A stretch of DNA of 64,000 bases from Rebecca billardiae RCC1528 (lineage: Eukaryota > Haptophyta): assembly GCA_965240325.2 (NCBI GenBank), contig OZ251237.1, forward strand, positions 806,001-870,000, given 5' to 3'. Numbering within the stretch: the first letter of the stretch is position 1; the number at the start of each line of letters is the position of its first letter. The notes beneath the pieces were generated by a model. The model saw nothing but the letters and a program-made list of their open reading frames with translations. It had not been told where the DNA came from and made no database searches. Positions 20,040 to 30,420 of this stretch are shown in pieces. Made by a program: the position numbers and the translations under genes.

Positions 20040-22051
20040 TGCGTGGCGCGGGGCACGCGTGCGCTGCACCGGCCCCCCAGCGCTGTCGCGCGCAGGACAT
20101 GCAGACACGCAAGACAGCCGGAGCACATCATGCCGTCGGACCAGCATTTGGACGCGCCGGCTGCGAGCTCTCTTCTTTGGCGGGCTGAGCTGTCGGCGCC
20201 GGAGACGCACCCAGCCGGCTGTGCAGCGGAGCAGCACGGCGGTGCACGGCAGAATCGACCGTGCTCGGAAGGGAGCGAGCTCGTCGCGTCGTGCGGGTGC
20301 TGGCGACGCGAACCGTGCGTGCGCGTGAGCCGCGAACCGCGTCGACCGGCAGCAGAGCTCCGCTCTTTCCCTGATCCGGCCTCTCGTGATGAGATGTCCA
20401 GGTCCGCGGGTCCGAGGCGCAGTCGTGGCAGCGCCAGCGGGCCGGTGACGCGGCAGGCGCACTCGGCGAGTAACGGGCCCGCGGGTGTGACTCAGTGTCG
20501 CGCCGGACAGTGTCAGCCGCGTCGTATTATTCATCGGCGACCTCCACAGTGGACGAGAGGCCAGCACCAACATCAGCCTCCAATCATCGCATCATGAATA
20601 CGCACGTGTAACTATGCCGCACCGCCTGGAAAGCCGTTAGTATTCTGTCATCAGTGCCGCCTCTGAGAGGTCGGGCACGGCCAGCCACGGGTACCGAGCG
20701 GGGGCCTGAGGGTAGGGCCATGTGACGAGCCCGCCAAGGCTGCCAGTCGGGCCGTGCCGTCTGCCGTGCGATGCCGCCTGTGAGGCTGAGCGAGTGCCGA
20801 TTGCGGATTGGCCGATTGGCGCGCTTGAGCCTAGTCCGAGGTTTGGCGGAGACGGGCGGCGGTCCGCGAGTCGGTCACAGCCTGGTCTGACGAATAACTC
20901 TCACTAGTCACTCTGCTGACGATGCGTCCCACGGTCCGAGACCGTCAGACCGAGTCCCGGACCGGCGCTGTGACGGGAGGAGTGCGCTGTCCCGCCGGCC
21001 CGAGTGTCCCGCACTGACGGTTCGAGACTACGAGCCCGGCCTGCTGACACTCTCCGGCACTACTCTACTAGTCGGCGGCTGAGTCACTCCGACTACTCCT
21101 ACTACTCCTACTCCTAAGGCTAAGGCTTGACATCAGACAGTGTCATTGTCAGTGACTCAGTGTCGGGCTCAGGAGTCAGGGACAGGAGCCTGACTCAGCC
21201 TCAGGGCGTCAGGCGGAAGGCGGACATTACCTCATCGGAGATCGACGGAGTGTAGCTTATGTATTTGTAAACGCCTCACCGTCAGGCCACCGGCCCACGG
21301 GCATGCGGGATTCCCGGCGGGCCCTTCGTCGGCAGCAGACGGCACGGTCGCCGTCGCGGCGAGTCAGTCGGTTCTGTGCAGGCCTACTCATACTCACTAG
21401 TCATACTGTGCCGCGCCCGGGGCCGGCGGTCGACGGGCGGAACGGACGCGGCGGTGAGTCTGACGGCGCCGACGCCGACGGGTGGTCCCACCGGGTAGCA
21501 CTCAGACTAGCTAGTAGCTAGCAGAGCGAGAGTAGCACGGACATGCACGGGACAGTCCCTTGAGTCCGCGCGTCACGGACCGGGACTCGGAGTCGGGACT
21601 GGCCCGGAATCATCCCGGATCGGACTCGTAACGCGGGCGCGGCCCCGGCAGATCGATGAATGAGAAGCCCGTGCGGCCTGTGGCTGTGCGCTGCCAATCT
21701 GCCATGAGTGCCGATGTGGTCTGACTCCGTGTGGACCCAGCCGCCACGCGTCGTCCGGACCCGCGCCCGCGCTGCTGAGTGCTGTCTGCAGAGTGTCTGC
21801 TCGACTGCTGTTCATTCACAGTCTGGAAGCCTGTCGTAACTCACAGGATCACGACAGATCATGCACTCACAGTAGTTACTGCGCCCACGCAGGCACGCGC
21901 CCCACTCGCACGGGCCCTCGGAGTGAGCCCTACTGCTCAGCGGCATGTGCAGCAGGCTGCGCGAATGGAAACCACCGCGACCGCCCTCCGTTCTGCTGTC
22001 GTACGCACCCGGCTCGAAGCAACCGGGGCGTACGGCACCTGCGGGTCAACC
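20040..22051. other. 2 kb intergenic region, GACTC/GAGTC-rich, no gene recognised
   Basis: Downstream of UBC and the 3' end of CCT6 (convergent). 20040-20600 is GC-rich with no repeats noted. 20640-21800 is strikingly rich in GACTC, GAGTC, CTGAC and GTCAG words, for example the run around 21140-21210, plus TACTCCTACTACTCC near 21090. No coding frame looks protein-like on either strand. Confidence 0.6.
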
Positions 22052-24041
22052 TCAGCCCGCGTACGGCGTGTCCGCGCCCGGGCCTGCGGTTGGCGTCAGC
22101 GGCGGACGCGTAGGGGGGGGACGCTGCGTGAGCGAGACGGCCACGCGCGCGCCGCTGCAGCCCGCCCGCGTGGGATGCAGCCCGTCCGTGCAGACCGCGG
22201 GCGGCATGCGCACCTGGCTTTTTGATCTGCTTGCCCGCCCGGATGATCTCGTCGACGAGCAGCAGCTGCTCGGCGATGACTGCGCTCGAGTCGAGCATCT
22301 GCCGCTTCACGCGCCAGTTGTCCCACACGCCGATCTCGGCGGGCGAGATCGGCTCCCCGGTGTTGATGTCGACGCCGACAACCTTGCCCTGAGACGTCGC
22401 CTCCTGCGCGGTCGAGGCCGGCGCGCGCACCACGCCAGACACGCGCCAAGTCAGCCGCTGCACGCGCTCAGCGCGCGCACTCGCGGCGCGCGCGCGCGCG
22501 CACCTGCAGCTTGATCAGTGTGTCGTTGGCGTCGTAGCCGCCGTTCTCGGCGAGCGTGCGCGGGATGATGAGCAGCGAGTCGGCGTACGCCTGCACGCCG
22601 AGCTTCGCGCGGCCAACCACCGTCTTCTTGAACTCCATCAGGTCGGCGTGCGCCTGCAGCTCGAACGCGCCCGCGCCCGGCACCATCTGCTTGTCCTCGC
22701 ACGCGTTGCGCACCGCGCGCAGGCCGTCGCGCACCGAGTCCTTCATCTGCTCGATGGTGTGCCTGCACGCGCGGCGCGGCGGCGGCGGGCGGGGGCAGGC
22801 GGGGCGCGCGGCTCGGCGGGGCGATGCGCGCTTGCGGCGGTGTGGGCGCGCTTGCGGCGGCGGTGCGTCCCGCGCGCGCGGCGCGCGCAGCCAGCGCACT
22901 TGTGAGGCCCCTTGAGCAGAATCGTGCACGACTTGGGGTGGCGCGTGCCCTCGACGAAGGTGAAGGCGTCCTCGCCGAGCTGCTGCTCGTACACGGACTC
23001 GGCGTAGCCGAGGTCCTCCGGCTTCATCTCCTCGAACGAGTTCACCGCCTGCCCGCCGCACGCCAGCGTGAGCCGCTCCATGTTGCGCCGCTTCGCGCGG
23101 CGCAGCGCGAGCACGCCTTCCTTCTGCAGCAAGTCGAGCGCGAGCGGGTCGATGCCCTTCTGGTTGACGACGACGAAGTCCTCGCCGTTGGTGCACACCT
23201 GGCGCTTGAGCGCGAGGATCAGCGCGACGCGGTCGTCCACCCACTTCCGCTCGGCCGCCAGCATCTTCTCGCGCTGCTCCGCGTTCGAATACATGAAGCC
23301 AGAGTTGACCTCTGACTTCTCGTACTCGAGCGTCGCGTTGCACGTGAGGATGTAGCAGTTGGTGAGCGCCTTCTTCATGTCGGGGTGGCGGCCGCCGTGG
23401 TCGAGCACGAGGCCGCGCACGAGCCGCGACTCCGTCGCGTGCCGGTGCTGCATCGCCATGATCTCGACCATGTGCAGGTCGAGCTGCTCGTTCGGCTGCT
23501 GAATGCACATCACCGCGTCGACCACAATCTCCGTGACCAGATCGGCGAGCTCGGTGTGCAGCTTGGTGCGCAGCGAGGCGTTGGCGACCTTGATCAGGAA
23601 GTCGCGGCTGTCGACGGGCACGTCCTGCTTCGAGCGGTCGAGGAACTGCAGCACGCGCGTCTTCGCCGCCTGGATGCCCTCGCACACGAGCCGCGGGTGA
23701 AGGCCGTCCGCGAGGTAGCGCTCGGCCTGCTTCATCAGGTCGCCGATGATGAGCACGTTGGACGTGGTGCCGTCGCCGGCGACGTCGTCCTGCGCGGTCG
23801 CGATGCGCGCGATCAGGCACGCCGTCGGGTGCTGGATCATCATCTCGTGCAGCAGCGTGTTGCCGTCCTTGGTCAACTTCAGATCGCCCGCGCCGCCGAC
23901 GAGCATCTTGAGCGTGCCCTTCGGGCCGAGGTTGGTCTTGAGCACGTCGTACAGCCCACGCGCGGCGTTGATGTTCATCATCGTCGCGTCCGCATGGCGG
24001 ACGAGGTCCGCGTTCGGGTTGACCACCTCCACAGCCGACAT
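22052..24041 (-). CDS. CCT6: Chaperonin-containing TCP-1 subunit zeta
   Basis: Four exons: 24041-22900, 22762-22504, 22403-22214 and 22083-22052, giving 540 residues, the normal length for CCT6. All three introns start GTGCGC and end in AG. The joins restore family sequence: [20 protein letters not shown] and [16 protein letters not shown]. The short last exon (ending ADTPYAG) is inferred from phase and is the least certain. Motifs: [13 protein letters not shown] (~35-47), [18 protein letters not shown] (~57-74), the ATPase motif GDGTT (89-93), and zeta-specific [26 protein letters not shown] is the apical/equatorial hallmark. It forms part of the hetero-oligomeric cytosolic chaperonin folding actin and tubulin. 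The start is at [13 protein letters not shown]. Confidence 0.93.
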
Positions 24042-24180
24042 GCTCGCTGCACGGGGCCCGTTAGCGCAGCGGTTGTCGCGCCCGCGGCTGCGCGCCTGCC
24101 TCCACCCTAACCGGACCACTCAACGTGCCGAACACATCGGTCCGGAGATTTAACGGCCAGCTCTCCACCGTCAGAGGCCA

Positions 24181-25220
24181 CTCGAGCGACTTCGTGTCAG
24201 GCGAGGCAGATCGCGCCAGTGCGAGGCGAGGCAGACGCTCGCCTGCCTCGCCCAGCAGGCGAGGCAGCTAAGCTAGTAAAGCCGCGGCCGAACTTTACGA
24301 AAGCCAAATGTCTGCCGGTGCGCCGCCCGTCTTTGCGCACGGTGACAAGGGCGCGCGAGGGCGCTTCCTCACGATCCCGAAGAGCGCTGCGCGCGGCGTC
24401 GCGTTGGCGGCGGCAGCGGCGCTGGGGTGTATCTTGCCCATTCTGCTTGGCGGTGCGCGCTCATGACGCCTCGGCCGCCGCCACGCCATGCGCGACCGGG
24501 CGTGTCGCCTTCTTGACGGGCAGTGCACACGCCCTTGCAAGCGCACAGCCGTGAAGAGCCGAGAGCGTCCGTCGCGCGCACGCCGCCCACGCGGGATGAG
24601 GTTTCAGGACTATTCGTATGACACTGAGCGATCGCGCTCTGGCATGTGCGAGCCATGATGACCATGGGTAGCAACTACGATGACCACTGCTCACCTGCAT
24701 TTCAGCCGATGACATCCTCTCGTTCAGCGATCTTGACTGCTCTGAACGCATGGCGAACTCGGCGGAGCGCATGGGCAAGGTGGCTTCGTTGATAACACAA
24801 AGCATCCCGCGTGGGCGGCGTGCGCGCGACGGACGCTCTCGGCTCTTCACGGCTGTGCGCTTGCAAGGGCGCGTGCACTGCCCGTCAAGAAGGCGACACG
24901 CCCGGTCGCGCATGGCGTGGCGGCGGCCGAGGCGTCATGAGCGCGCACCGCCAAGCAGAATGGGCAAGATACACCCCAGCGCCGCTGCCGCCGCCAACGC
25001 GACGCCGCGCGCAGCGCTCTTCGGGATCGTGAGGAAGCGCCCTCGCGCGCCCTTGTCACCGTGCGCAAAGACGGGCGGCGCACCGGCAGACATTTGGCTT
25101 TCGTAAAGTTCGGCCGCGGCTTTACTAGCTTAGCTGCCTCGCCTGCTGGGCGAGGCAGGCGAGCGTCTGCCTCGCCTCGCACTGGCGCGATCTGCCTCGC
25201 CTGACACGAAGTCGCTCGAG
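24181..25220. repeat. Large inverted repeat: 418-bp arms, 204-bp spacer
   Basis: 24181-24598 and 24803-25220 are reverse complements of identical length; the one difference I noticed is GTGCACAC versus GTGCACGC. Similarity decays but continues about 14 bp outward. The arms carry short GCGAGGCA / TGCCTCGC subrepeats at their outer ends. The central 204 bp (24599-24802) are unique. It lies between the CCT6 start and the 3' end of the 25304 gene. A foldback/MITE-like element or a recent inverted duplication would explain it. Confidence 0.9.
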
Positions 25221-25303
25221 CGGCCTCCGTCAGGAACCGCTCGCGAGCCGGCCGGAGGCGTCACCGGTCTGGCAGCGCCCAGGACTGCTCGTCGCGCCTG
25301 ACT

Positions 25304-27499
25304 TCAGCCCGTCGTCGCCTCAGGTTCAGAGCTGGCAGCATCGGCCGCCACTTCAAGCATCTCCACGCTGCCAGGCGCCCGCAGCCGCTTGGCCTTGCCG
25401 GGGCGCGGTCCCCATGCGCTCCGGGGCGGGGCGGAGTCTGAATCGAAGCTATTATTCTTCTCACCGGCCGCCAGCGCGCCGTTGTTTGGCACGCGCACGT
25501 GCGTGTGTGCCCTCAGCCAGCGCGGAGGCGGCGCGCCCGCGCGCTGGGCGTGCCGCTGGCGCCCGGCGAAGCGCACCGTAAGCGCCGCAGCGCAGATGCA
25601 GCCGGCGAGCAGGGCCACCGCCACTGCCGCTGCGCGCGCCCCGTCCGCGCCGCGGCCTTTGCCGGACGAGCGTCGCAGCGCGCCCGTCGGTGCCGCCGGC
25701 CGCGCGGCGAGGGGGACGATGCGCGCCCCGCTCGATGCGGCGGCGTTGGACACGCAGAACCCGCAAACCGCGCTGGACATACGCGCCCCCCGGCCGTCGG
25801 CGGCGAGGACCGAAGCGTCGGCGGCGCACTGCGTGCCTGCCGCCGCGCGCGACACCGCCGCCGCGCACCGCGCCGCCTCCGCCGCGCGATCGCAGGCATC
25901 CATGGCCGTCGCATTTGCAGCCCGGACGCTCACCGCCGCGGACGCGGGCAGGTCGTCGGCGGCCGCGCGCACGCGGAGCCAGAACGCCGCGGTGACGACG
26001 CGCTCGCCGCCGGCCCCGGCTTCGTCCATCTCGCCAACGCCCGGACTGTCACCGACGGCGGTTACGCCCGGACTGTCGGCGGCGGTTACGAAAAGGCGGT
26101 AGTCGCCCGCCTCGCGGACGTCCGCCCACGCGCTGAGCGTCGGGCCGAAGCCGAGCGCCGTGTCGATCGGGGAGGGGTCGTCCGCGTCCATCCCGCCGTC
26201 CATCGACGAGCACGTCCAGTCGGATGCGCCCAGCACGGGCGGTCGGGGCACGCCGGGCAGCATCACGACGGGCGCGATCATGCCGGCGTGCAGCCTGCGG
26301 CCTGCAGCGGCCGCGCGCGCCGCGCTCACGCCCACGTGCCCGTGCGCGACGAGTCTCGGCAGCTCGGAGAGGCCCGCAGCGCCGGGCTCGTGCCGGACGA
26401 GCACGAGGTGCGCGGCCGCGCCGAGGTACGGCCGCAGCGTGCGCACGGGCACGAGCGTCCCGTTGCGGGCCGATCGCGACAGGTCGAGCCGAAGCCGGAC
26501 ACAACTGCCCCTGCGGATTGCGCGATCGATCGGAAGCCTCCCTCCGCCGCCAGCGAACGCGCTCAGCGTGAGCTGGTAGCACGGCGCGGCGGCGTTGGGG
26601 CTCGCGCTCGCACTCGCTGGGGCGCCGGCGCGCCCGTCCGGACGCTCGACCCCCTCGCCGCTGCCGCAGCACGCGGCACCGTTCGCGGACATGTGCACTG
26701 GCTCGGAGTGAGCGAGCCCGCGCGCACGCGACACGAGCGCGCGCGCATCAGCCGCCGCGATTGGGATGTGCACCGAGCCTTGCCAAGGCACGCCACTCGC
26801 GTGCGCGCGCTGCTCGGCGGCGTCGGCCGGCGCTCCGGCCGAGTCGAAGTGCGCCATCACCGTGAAGGTCGTGCTCCCCCCACCGCCGGGGTCGGAGCTC
26901 AGACCGCTGCCCGCCGTCGCCTCGCAGCTCGCGACCGCGTCGGCACGCACGGCGACGTCGACAGCGAGCGCGTAGCGCCCCGCCCCGGGCAGCTGCGCGT
27001 ACACGCGCAGCTCGTCGTCCGCAACGTCCGCGGTATCGAGCGGGTGCACGTGGTGGAACCACTCCAAATCGGCGGAGAGCGCGATGGCGTGCAGGAGGTG
27101 CCCGTGCTCGCGCGCAAGGTCCGCTCGGCGTATCGGCCGTGCGTTGCGGCATGCGCGCGCGGCCGGCAGGATGGCATCCGTGCAGTACGAGAGCGCGATG
27201 CGCAGTCGCGCGACGTGCGCGTGCGGCAGTGCGGCGTGCGGCGCCCGCGCTCCGGGCATGGGCTCTGCCGTCACCTCTGCTCGCAGTCGGGAGGGGTGCG
27301 TGCACGGCAGCTCGGCAACGCCGGGCCAGCGCGATCGGCGCGCTGCGATCGGCGCGATCGGCGCGCCGATGAGCAGCAGCGTGAGGAGAAGCGCGCAGCA
27401 GACAGGACAGACATGCCGCGCCCATCCGGCAGGCCGCGGCGCGGGGTGGCCCTCCGCATCGAATACTGTTGGATCGGCTGTTGGATCGGCCGACTCCAT
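25304..27499 (-). CDS. Membrane protein with two His-rich periplasmic-type domains, possible metal-related role
   Basis: Single exon, 731 residues from ATG 27499. A hydrophobic segment at ~28-50 (VCPVCCALLLTLLLIGAPIA) and a second at ~640-665 (AVAVALLAGCICAAALTV) frame a large luminal region. Two parts resemble a domain known from bacterial proteins associated with heavy-metal efflux, with the pattern HLHxxxxxxDLxxFxHxHP and PGRYxL. The first is HGHLLHAIALSADLEWFHHV with HPLD and PGAGRYALAVDV (~135-185). The second is LRPYLGAAAHLVLVRHEPG with LVAHGHV (~370-410). The C-terminus is cytosolic and Arg/Ser-rich. The histidine clusters suggest metal or cofactor binding, but this is inference. It is divergent from the 27715 gene with 215 bp between starts. 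Confidence 0.6.
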   Translation of the reverse strand: MESADPTADPTVFDAEGHPAPRPAGWARHVCPVCCALLLTLLLIGAPIAPIAARRSRWPGVAELPCTHPSRLRAEVTAEPMPGARAPHAALPHAHVARLRIALSYCTDAILPAARACRNARPIRRADLAREHGHLLHAIALSADLEWFHHVHPLDTADVADDELRVYAQLPGAGRYALAVDVAVRADAVASCEATAGSGLSSDPGGGGSTTFTVMAHFDSAGAPADAAEQRAHASGVPWQGSVHIPIAAADARALVSRARGLAHSEPVHMSANGAACCGSGEGVERPDGRAGAPASASASPNAAAPCYQLTLSAFAGGGGRLPIDRAIRRGSCVRLRLDLSRSARNGTLVPVRTLRPYLGAAAHLVLVRHEPGAAGLSELPRLVAHGHVGVSAARAAAAGRRLHAGMIAPVVMLPGVPRPPVLGASDWTCSSMDGGMDADDPSPIDTALGFGPTLSAWADVREAGDYRLFVTAADSPGVTAVGDSPGVGEMDEAGAGGERVVTAAFWLRVRAAADDLPASAAVSVRAANATAMDACDRAAEAARCAAAVSRAAAGTQCAADASVLAADGRGARMSSAVCGFCVSNAAASSGARIVPLAARPAAPTGALRRSSGKGRGADGARAAAVAVALLAGCICAAALTVRFAGRQRHAQRAGAPPPRWLRAHTHVRVPNNGALAAGEKNNSFDSDSAPPRSAWGPRPGKAKRLRAPGSVEMLEVAADAASSEPEATTG

Positions 27500-27714
27500 C
27501 GTGCGGAACGGGCCGCGCGATCTGGTCGCAAATCTCGCTGGAGATGAGTACTTTGTCTCTTCAATCTGTAATCAATGAGCCAGCGCTCGTATTTGGATAT
27601 GAGGCTTGGTGGCGGGCCGGGCGGTCTTATTATTGCCACCAGCTCGTGCAGGCGGTGCAGCAAGCCGGCGGCGGAGGCGCTCCCCTCTTCCTCCCGTCGG
27701 AGCCCAGCGTCGCG

Positions 27715-28541
27715 ATGTTCAAGTGGCTGTTCGGCTCGAGCGAAAAGGACAAGGCCGCGGCGAAGATCCAGGCCCACTACCGTGGCAAGAAGACGCGCTC
27801 AGATTTCGCCTATAGCAAGTGCGCGCTGCGCGTCCCGTGCGCGTGGTGACTCGCAGACGGCACTTTGCTGACGCCGCCGCCCGGCCCTGCGCTCCTCCCA
27901 GGGGCGACCTGAATGAGGCGAAGGTCAGGCGCGAAAGTGCCGCGGCCAAAATCGGCGCGCACTTCCGCGGCACCCGCACGCGCTCGGTAGTGGGGCAGAA
28001 GCGCGGCGAGCGGCAGTTCATGGAGGCGCAGGAGAAGTCGGGCATCCTGGAGAAGCGCTCTGCGAGGAAAAGCTTCATCATGGGCTCCCGGCAGATCGTG
28101 CTCTGGCAGCGGAGATACGTGCGGATCGACAACTTCCACTTCTGCTACAGCTCGAAGGTGCCAAAGGTCCGCGCTGCGGCGCGGGGCCAGAGTGCCACCG
28201 GCGCGCTCGATCCCGCATGAGCCTGCGGCCCGCCACCTGCTGAGCCCCTCGCGCTGCGCGCGCCCTGCTGCCTGCGCGCGCAGAAAGGTCACGAACCCGA
28301 CCCGAAGCGCGACGAGAAGCGCATCCACCTGTTGAACATCACTGACATCCTCACCGTGGAGGGGATGGACGAGTTCATCATCGTGACGAGTGACGCGCAG
28401 TACCACTTCCACTGTGCGAGCGCGGTCGAGAACCAGTCGTGGATCAACACGATCTCGCTGCTGCAGGCGTACCTGAAGGAGCCCACAACGGCACTTGGGG
28501 GAGCGCAGATCTACATGGGCGGGGGCCCACGCGGCGCATAG
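27715..28541 (+). CDS. IQ-motif and PH-domain protein
   Basis: Three exons, 27715-27818, 27902-28166 and 28284-28541, give 208 residues. Introns are GTGCGC...TCCCAG (83 bp) and GTCCGC...GCGCAG (117 bp); an alternative donor GTGCCA nine bases earlier would remove three residues (VPK). Two IQ-like motifs, AAAKIQAHYRGKKTRSD (~14-30) and AAAKIGAHFRGTRTRS (~48-63), could bind calmodulin or light chains. They are followed by a PH domain (~80-185): KSGILEKRSARKS, WQRRYVRIDNFHFCYSS, then INTISLLQAY with its characteristic Trp just before (QSW). It is probably a membrane-phosphoinositide adaptor regulated by calcium. The start MFKWLFGSSEKDK follows an open but non-conserved upstream stretch. Confidence 0.8.
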
Positions 28542-29395
28542 GGTGATGATCCACACGCGACGCCTGGGGGAGCGCAGGGCCAGCGAAAGGCAGGCCTTTC
28601 GTCGAGGCTGGGCCAGTCACACTCGCAGTGCGTGGGACCGTCCGCCCGCCTCGGAGTCTTCCGCGCACGGGCCACGGCGACGGTTGGGATCCGAGACGCC
28701 AGACGACGGTCGACGTGGGCGGCATCGCGGGCCGCTGTCCGCCCGGGCCGGCCGGCAGCTTCGCCTGCGCGGAGTATGGTGCCGCGAAGTATGCGGTGCC
28801 AGTGACCGCTGTCCGCTGCAACTCTGCAGTGACTGAGACTGCACCGCCCGGCACCGCGACTGCGAGCCTGTCACTACTCACGACCTCACGTGATGTGGCA
28901 TGGCGTGTCCGTGTGGAGTGTCCGTGACACTGACTCAGAATGACTGTCAGAGTGAATCCTGACTGACCCTAGTCGGTCTCGGTCTGCGTTAGCAAATAAT
29001 GGCTCTCGGCCTCTCGCAGTCCCACCGGGTGCCGCGGCGGGGCCGTGGCACCGCGGGCCCGTGGCCGTGCGCGGGCGGCCCGTGCCCCGCGGGCCCGTTA
29101 ATTATTTGTCGCCGTTAATGTTATTATTTATTTATTTATTATAATAGCTACTCGTCCAAACGTGTCAGAGTGCTCTGAGGCGTCGGACTCCGGCTGTCCG
29201 CACTGGCGTCTGCCCTGTGCGGCCCGAGCCTGTGAGTGTGACAGTCATCGGCGGCCATCGGTGCCAGCGCGACTCTGCTTTCAGCTTTGCGCGCGTTACG
29301 AGTGAGAATCCGCCAGGCACCGCAGCTCGCCACACGCACGGCCGTCTGAGCCCCTCTGCTGCCGAGAGAGCCTAGCCAGCGGCGAATGGGCGGGT
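28542..29395. other. 854-bp intergenic region, GACTC-rich patch and AT patch, no gene seen
   Basis: Lies between convergent genes (IQ/PH and proteasome alpha-1). The stretch 28800-28990 is rich in GACTG/CAGTG/TGACT words like that at 20640-21800. 29095-29150 is an AT-rich TTATTTATTTATT patch. No protein-like frame. Confidence 0.55.
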
Positions 29396-30256
29396 CTAGT
29401 CCTTCTCTGCCATCGCTGTCAGCTGTGTCTCGATCTCCGCATCACCCATTCGCGTGAACTTCGGGTCGGAAGCACGCACGACACACAGCTGCGCGGCACC
29501 ACCGCCGCAGCAAGCGGGAGGCAGGGCAGGGTGCAAGGTCAGCGCGGCCGTGCGCAGCGCACGGCGCGCACGCGCGCGCGCCACAGGCCACCGCACCTCG
29601 ACATCCGACGCCTTCAGATCTGCGCCGACCACGGCCTGCAAGCAGCCGAGCGCCGTCTGCACCGTCTCATCGAAGTCGAACTGCGCGGTCGGGTCGGCCT
29701 TGATCTTCTTCTCGAAATAGTTGTTCGCCTCCTGCTCCTTCTGCCCCGACGAGGTGGCCTTGTACCCGGCAAAGTAGCCGGCCGGGTCGCAGCGGAAGAG
29801 CTTGGGCGTCTTCTGCTCGCCCTCGACGTCGATGCCGATGATGATGAGCGACACACCCAGCGGCCTCATGTACGCGTGCTGCGTGTACACCTGCGCGAGA
29901 TCGGCGGCGCGCTTGGCGAGCGACGCGACCGGCATGTCGTAGCCGTAGGTGAACTTGAACTCCGCGGCCTCCTCGCGCAGGGTCTGAACGGACGAGCGGG
30001 CGTCAGGCATGATGCCCGTCGTCGCGACGCCGATCGTCTCCGTGATCTTGTGCATGTTTGTCACGGAGGTCGGGTCGTGCAGCTTGTCTGGGATCTTCTT
30101 CTGCGTCGCCACGCACGCGCAGTCGATCCCGCGCACACCCACGGACGTCAGCCCGCTCGTCTGGATCGCCTTGAAGGCGTACTCGACCTGGTACAGTCGT
30201 CCTTCCGGCGAGAAGATCGTGATGTGCCGATCGTACCCGGTGGTGCCGCGCGACAT
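29396..30256 (-). CDS. 20S proteasome subunit alpha-1 (PSMA6 type)
   Basis: Two exons, 30256-29597 and 29488-29396, give 250 residues. The 108-bp intron (GTGCGG...GCGCAG) happens to keep the frame open, but removing it joins SDVE to LCVVRASDPKF as in the family. The alpha-subunit N-terminal signature is present: GYDRHITIFSPEGRLYQVEY, with AFKAIQTSGLTSVGVRG and TQKKIPDKL specific to the PSMA6/alpha-1 type. CDPAGYFAGYKAT follows. As an alpha subunit it lacks the catalytic Thr and forms the outer gating ring. It is divergent from the plastid-directed protein gene, with 164 bp between starts. Confidence 0.95.
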   Translation of the reverse strand: MSRGTTGYDRHITIFSPEGRLYQVEYAFKAIQTSGLTSVGVRGIDCACVATQKKIPDKLHDPTSVTNMHKITETIGVATTGIMPDARSSVQTLREEAAEFKFTYGYDMPVASLAKRAADLAQVYTQHAYMRPLGVSLIIIGIDVEGEQKTPKLFRCDPAGYFAGYKATSSGQKEQEANNYFEKKIKADPTAQFDFDETVQTALGCLQAVVGADLKASDVEVRWPVARARARRALRTAALTLHPALPPACCGGGAAQLCVVRASDPKFTRMGDAEIETQLTAMAEKD

Positions 30257-30420
30257 GGCGGCGATCTGCGCGCTGCTGTCGTGGCGGCTGGCGCGCGCTC
30301 GCAAGTCCGGGCGAGCGAGCGCTGCTGCGCTGGTGAGCAGTGGCGCGCCGAGCGAGCTTGCCGAAGCGGCACACGATGGCCGCCTTTCGCTACTCTTTTT
30401 GGCAGCATCGCAAAACAAAG

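Noticed and set aside
24219-25182. Two identical 111-codon open frames, one on each strand
   Set aside because: They are the two arms of the inverted repeat, and the peptide is Arg/Ala-rich with no recognisable features.
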